Of a stretch of 7,062 bases of DNA, positions 5,414 to 7,062 are shown piece after piece. Under the pieces are notes generated by a model. It was not told the origin of the DNA and searched no databases. It worked only from the letters and a program-made list of their open reading frames with translations. Within the stretch, counting starts at the first letter, position 1. Each line of letters opens with the position of its first letter. This DNA comes from Clostridia bacterium (lineage in GTDB: Bacteria > Bacillota > Clostridia > Saccharofermentanales > UBA5734), in NCBI GenBank assembly GCA_018056585.1, contig JAGPFK010000074.1, forward strand, positions 1-7,062, written 5' to 3'. A program made the translations under genes and the position numbers.

Positions 5414-6559
5414 TTAATCACTGGTTTCCTGCGATTGGTTTTCCTGAGCTTTTTGAGCTTTCGCGATGTTTTGCTCATGCTCCTCCAATTTTTTGGCAAA
5501 AAGATTCCGGCCGCTTCCGTCGCCGCTGGCGCAGAAATAATAATATTGATGTGATTCAGGCCAAAGAGCAGCGCGGATCGCGTATTCACCAGGTGAACTG
5601 ATGGGTCCCGGCGGCAGTCCTTTATACAGATACGTGTTGTACGGGCTGTCGAATTGTTGAATATCTTCTGTCAGCAGCCAGAGTTTGACCTTTTGTCCGG
5701 CTTCTTTACGCAGGTAATTGATGGTTGCGCAGGAGCTCAACGGCATATCGCCTTTGATCCGGTTGCTGAATACGCCGGATACCGTTCTCATTTCTTCAAC
5801 CATCTGACACTCATTCTGAACAATAGATGCCAAAGTCAGCACTTCATCCATGGACATGCCGATGTAGGCCGCACGCTCATAAAATTCATCCGTCAGCTTT
5901 TGTTCGGTGTTGTTCAGGAAGGTGCGGATAATGGTTTCTTCGTCGGTGTTGATGTCGAATTCATAAGTATCAGGGTATAAGTAGCCTTGTAAGAGCCAAT
6001 CGCGCCCCTCTTTTTTTTCAATTTCAGTGACAAATCGATAGTCCAGGAAAAGCTGAGGATTGCGGACCATGCTGTCCAGGACCGCTTCATCAAAACGAAC
6101 GCCGGCTTCACGCAACCGAGCCTTGACCTCTGAGTAAGAGAGGCCTTCCGGAAAGGTCACGCGAACCGAATGTGGCTTCTGGCACAAGATAAACATGATT
6201 TCATCGTAGCTTAAATCCGGCAGAACAAAATGTGTCCCGGCCATGTAGGATCCGTCAAAGCCATTGAACTTTGACAGGATGGTAAACATAAAGACATTTT
6301 TGATGATCCCTTTTTCTTCCAGGATCTCCGCAATCTGTTTGGTGTCAGACGCGCGGGGAATAACGATCTCAACCGCATTTTCGGTATTCTGATCAATCAA
6401 AGTTCCCTGGCTGTTCGAAAACTCTTTTTTAATCTGCTCGAAGCGGGCATTTTGGGACAAAACATAATTGAGGCCGAAGTAAAAACCAGCGGCTGCCACG
6501 CTGAGCAGCAGCAGGGTAATGACCACAACGCTGAGCGTTCTCTTTAGAATTTTGGACAC
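5414..6559 (-). CDS. mltG: Endolytic transglycosylase MltG (YceG-like)
   Basis: A 381-residue membrane-anchored cell-wall enzyme. It starts SKILKR, followed by a single transmembrane helix (about 9-30), an extracellular LysM-like stretch (VEIVIPRASDTKQIAEILEE, about 63-82) and the YceG catalytic domain. Catalytic-domain landmarks are GYLYPDTYEF (192-201), ASIVQNE (244-250, with the conserved Glu at E250), SGVFSNRIKGDMPLSSCAT (261-279) and DSPYNTYLYKGLPPGPISSPG (304-324). MltG cleaves nascent peptidoglycan glycan strands and is thought to end their synthesis, working with penicillin-binding proteins. A Q/E-rich tail of about 20 residues closes the protein. The GTG at 6559 is chosen because AAGGAGG precedes it by 9 nt and the membrane helix then sits at the N-terminus; upstream in-frame ATGs lie inside typA. 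It follows typA by 34 nt, probably in one transcript. Confidence 0.93.
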   Translation of the reverse strand: MSKILKRTLSVVVITLLLLSVAAAGFYFGLNYVLSQNARFEQIKKEFSNSQGTLIDQNTENAVEIVIPRASDTKQIAEILEEKGIIKNVFMFTILSKFNGFDGSYMAGTHFVLPDLSYDEIMFILCQKPHSVRVTFPEGLSYSEVKARLREAGVRFDEAVLDSMVRNPQLFLDYRFVTEIEKKEGRDWLLQGYLYPDTYEFDINTDEETIIRTFLNNTEQKLTDEFYERAAYIGMSMDEVLTLASIVQNECQMVEEMRTVSGVFSNRIKGDMPLSSCATINYLRKEAGQKVKLWLLTEDIQQFDSPYNTYLYKGLPPGPISSPGEYAIRAALWPESHQYYYFCASGDGSGRNLFAKKLEEHEQNIAKAQKAQENQSQETSD

Positions 6560-6568
6560 AACACTATT

Positions 6569-6575
6569 CCTCCTT
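6569..6575 (-). promoter_or_regulatory. Ribosome binding site fixing the mltG GTG start
   Basis: On the minus strand AAGGAGG lies 9 nt before GTG (6559-6557), in the 34-nt gap after the typA stop. No ATG in frame is close to it, so a GTG start is the best reading; the ATGs upstream are within typA. Confidence 0.8.
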
Positions 6576-6593
6576 GAGGGATCCGGATGGTCC

Positions 6594-7062
6594 TCAGGCG
6601 CCATTTTTGCGCGCACGCTGCTTGGCGCGCTGTTCCGAATTGAGGATTTGCTTTCGCAATCGAATGGATTTTGGGGTGATCTCAATCAGCTCGTCGTCAG
6701 CGACGAATTCAAGGCATTGCTCCAGACTCATCACAACCGGCGGGGTCAGCCGCAAAGCGTCATCCGAGCCCGCAGCCCGCATATTGGTCAGGTGTTTGCG
6801 CTTGCAGACATTCACCACGACATCGTCGGTCTTCGGCGTCGAACCGACAATCATCCCCTCATAAACGGCCGTCCCCGGCCCAATGAACAAACTCCCGCGT
6901 TCCTGCGCGTTGTAGAGGCCATAGGTGACGGCTTCGCCCGTCTCAAAGGCCACCAGAACACCGTGTCCGCGTGTTTCGATGTCCCCTTTTTGTGGCTCGA
7001 AACCCGAGATGATGCTGTTCATTATACCATGGCCTTTTGTGTCGGTCAAAAACTCTGACCGG
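6594..7062 (-). CDS. typA: Ribosome-associated GTPase TypA/BipA, C-terminal part
   Basis: The 3' end of the gene is present and its 5' end lies beyond the right edge. The last 155 residues are visible of a family of about 610. They open RSEFLTDTKGHGIMN, the conserved entry to the BipA-specific C-terminal domain, and continue with AQERGSLFIGPG, VYEGMIVG, DVVVNVCKRKHLTNMRAAG, SLEQCLEFVADDELIEITP and the basic tail SIRLRKQIL. All match TypA closely. TypA is a translational GTPase that binds the 70S ribosome like EF-G and aids ribosome assembly and stress or cold growth; this C-terminal domain reaches into the A site. The GTPase domain is not in the window, so its integrity cannot be judged. The reading frame is open to the window edge (7061) without an internal start being needed. 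mltG follows 34 nt downstream. Confidence 0.96.
   Translation of the reverse strand, partial: RSEFLTDTKGHGIMNSIISGFEPQKGDIETRGHGVLVAFETGEAVTYGLYNAQERGSLFIGPGTAVYEGMIVGSTPKTDDVVVNVCKRKHLTNMRAAGSDDALRLTPPVVMSLEQCLEFVADDELIEITPKSIRLRKQILNSEQRAKQRARKNGA

Noticed and set aside
5809..5830. MltG as catalytically dead because the first Glu of the usual VEKE motif is Gln
   Set aside because: The second, conserved Glu is kept (E250 in VQNE), and Q at the first position also occurs in other MltG lineages as I recall, so loss of activity is not supported.
6575..6596. Hairpin TGAGG/CCTCA between typA and mltG as a terminator
   Set aside because: The stem is only 5 bp with an 11-nt loop and no T-run, and it overlaps the mltG ribosome site region. 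At most it is a weak structure.
6560..6685. Longer mltG reading starting at ATG 6685 or 6604
   Set aside because: The extension overlaps typA, has no ribosome site and would put about 40 polar residues before the membrane helix. The GTG at 6559 has AAGGAGG.
6519..7058. Long plus-strand open frame (179 residues) opposite typA/mltG
   Set aside because: It is the antisense shadow of the well-recognised typA C-terminus and of the mltG 5' end, with no family features.

Overview
The window looks like chromosomal DNA from a Gram-positive anaerobe, most likely a member of the Firmicutes/Clostridia. The pointers are strong GGAGG ribosome sites, a GTG start, a YtvI-like AI-2E family protein, a clostridial-style MltG (the SSCAT variant of its motif) and a thioredoxin/DUF2703/permease/ArsR cassette of a type I associate with anaerobic Firmicutes. 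This placement is inference from gene content. No rRNA, tRNA, CRISPR array, insertion sequence or phage gene was seen, and coding density is high.

Left block, minus strand, positions 2258 down to 1: a compact ars-like operon. A near-consensus promoter (TTGACA, 17 bp, TATACT) is overlapped by a perfect 11-bp inverted repeat that should be the ArsR operator. It drives arsR, then a DUF318/ArsP-type permease (start overlaps the arsR stop), then a cysteine-rich DUF2703 protein (ATGA overlap), then a small CxxC thioredoxin-like protein that runs off the left edge. No arsenate reductase (ArsC), ArsB, ArsA or Acr3 gene is visible. The inferred job is sensing and exporting a thiophilic metalloid, perhaps trivalent (methyl)arsenic, with two thiol proteins handling the redox or carrier step.

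Middle block, plus strand, 2392 to 5410: three consecutive genes for integral membrane proteins. They are an A24 prepilin peptidase, a CPBP/Abi-type intramembrane protease homologue and an AI-2E family (YtvI/PerM-like) protein. Gaps are 6 and 25 nt, so they probably share a transcript. A weak candidate promoter precedes the first.

Right block, minus strand, 7062 down to 5414: the C-terminal part of the ribosome-associated GTPase TypA/BipA, then the cell-wall endolytic transglycosylase MltG, whose start is best placed at a GTG behind AAGGAGG. The middle and right blocks converge with only 3 nt between stop codons.

The only intergenic stretch of note is 2188-2391 (204 bp), which holds the divergent regulatory region. 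No convincing intrinsic terminator was found anywhere.
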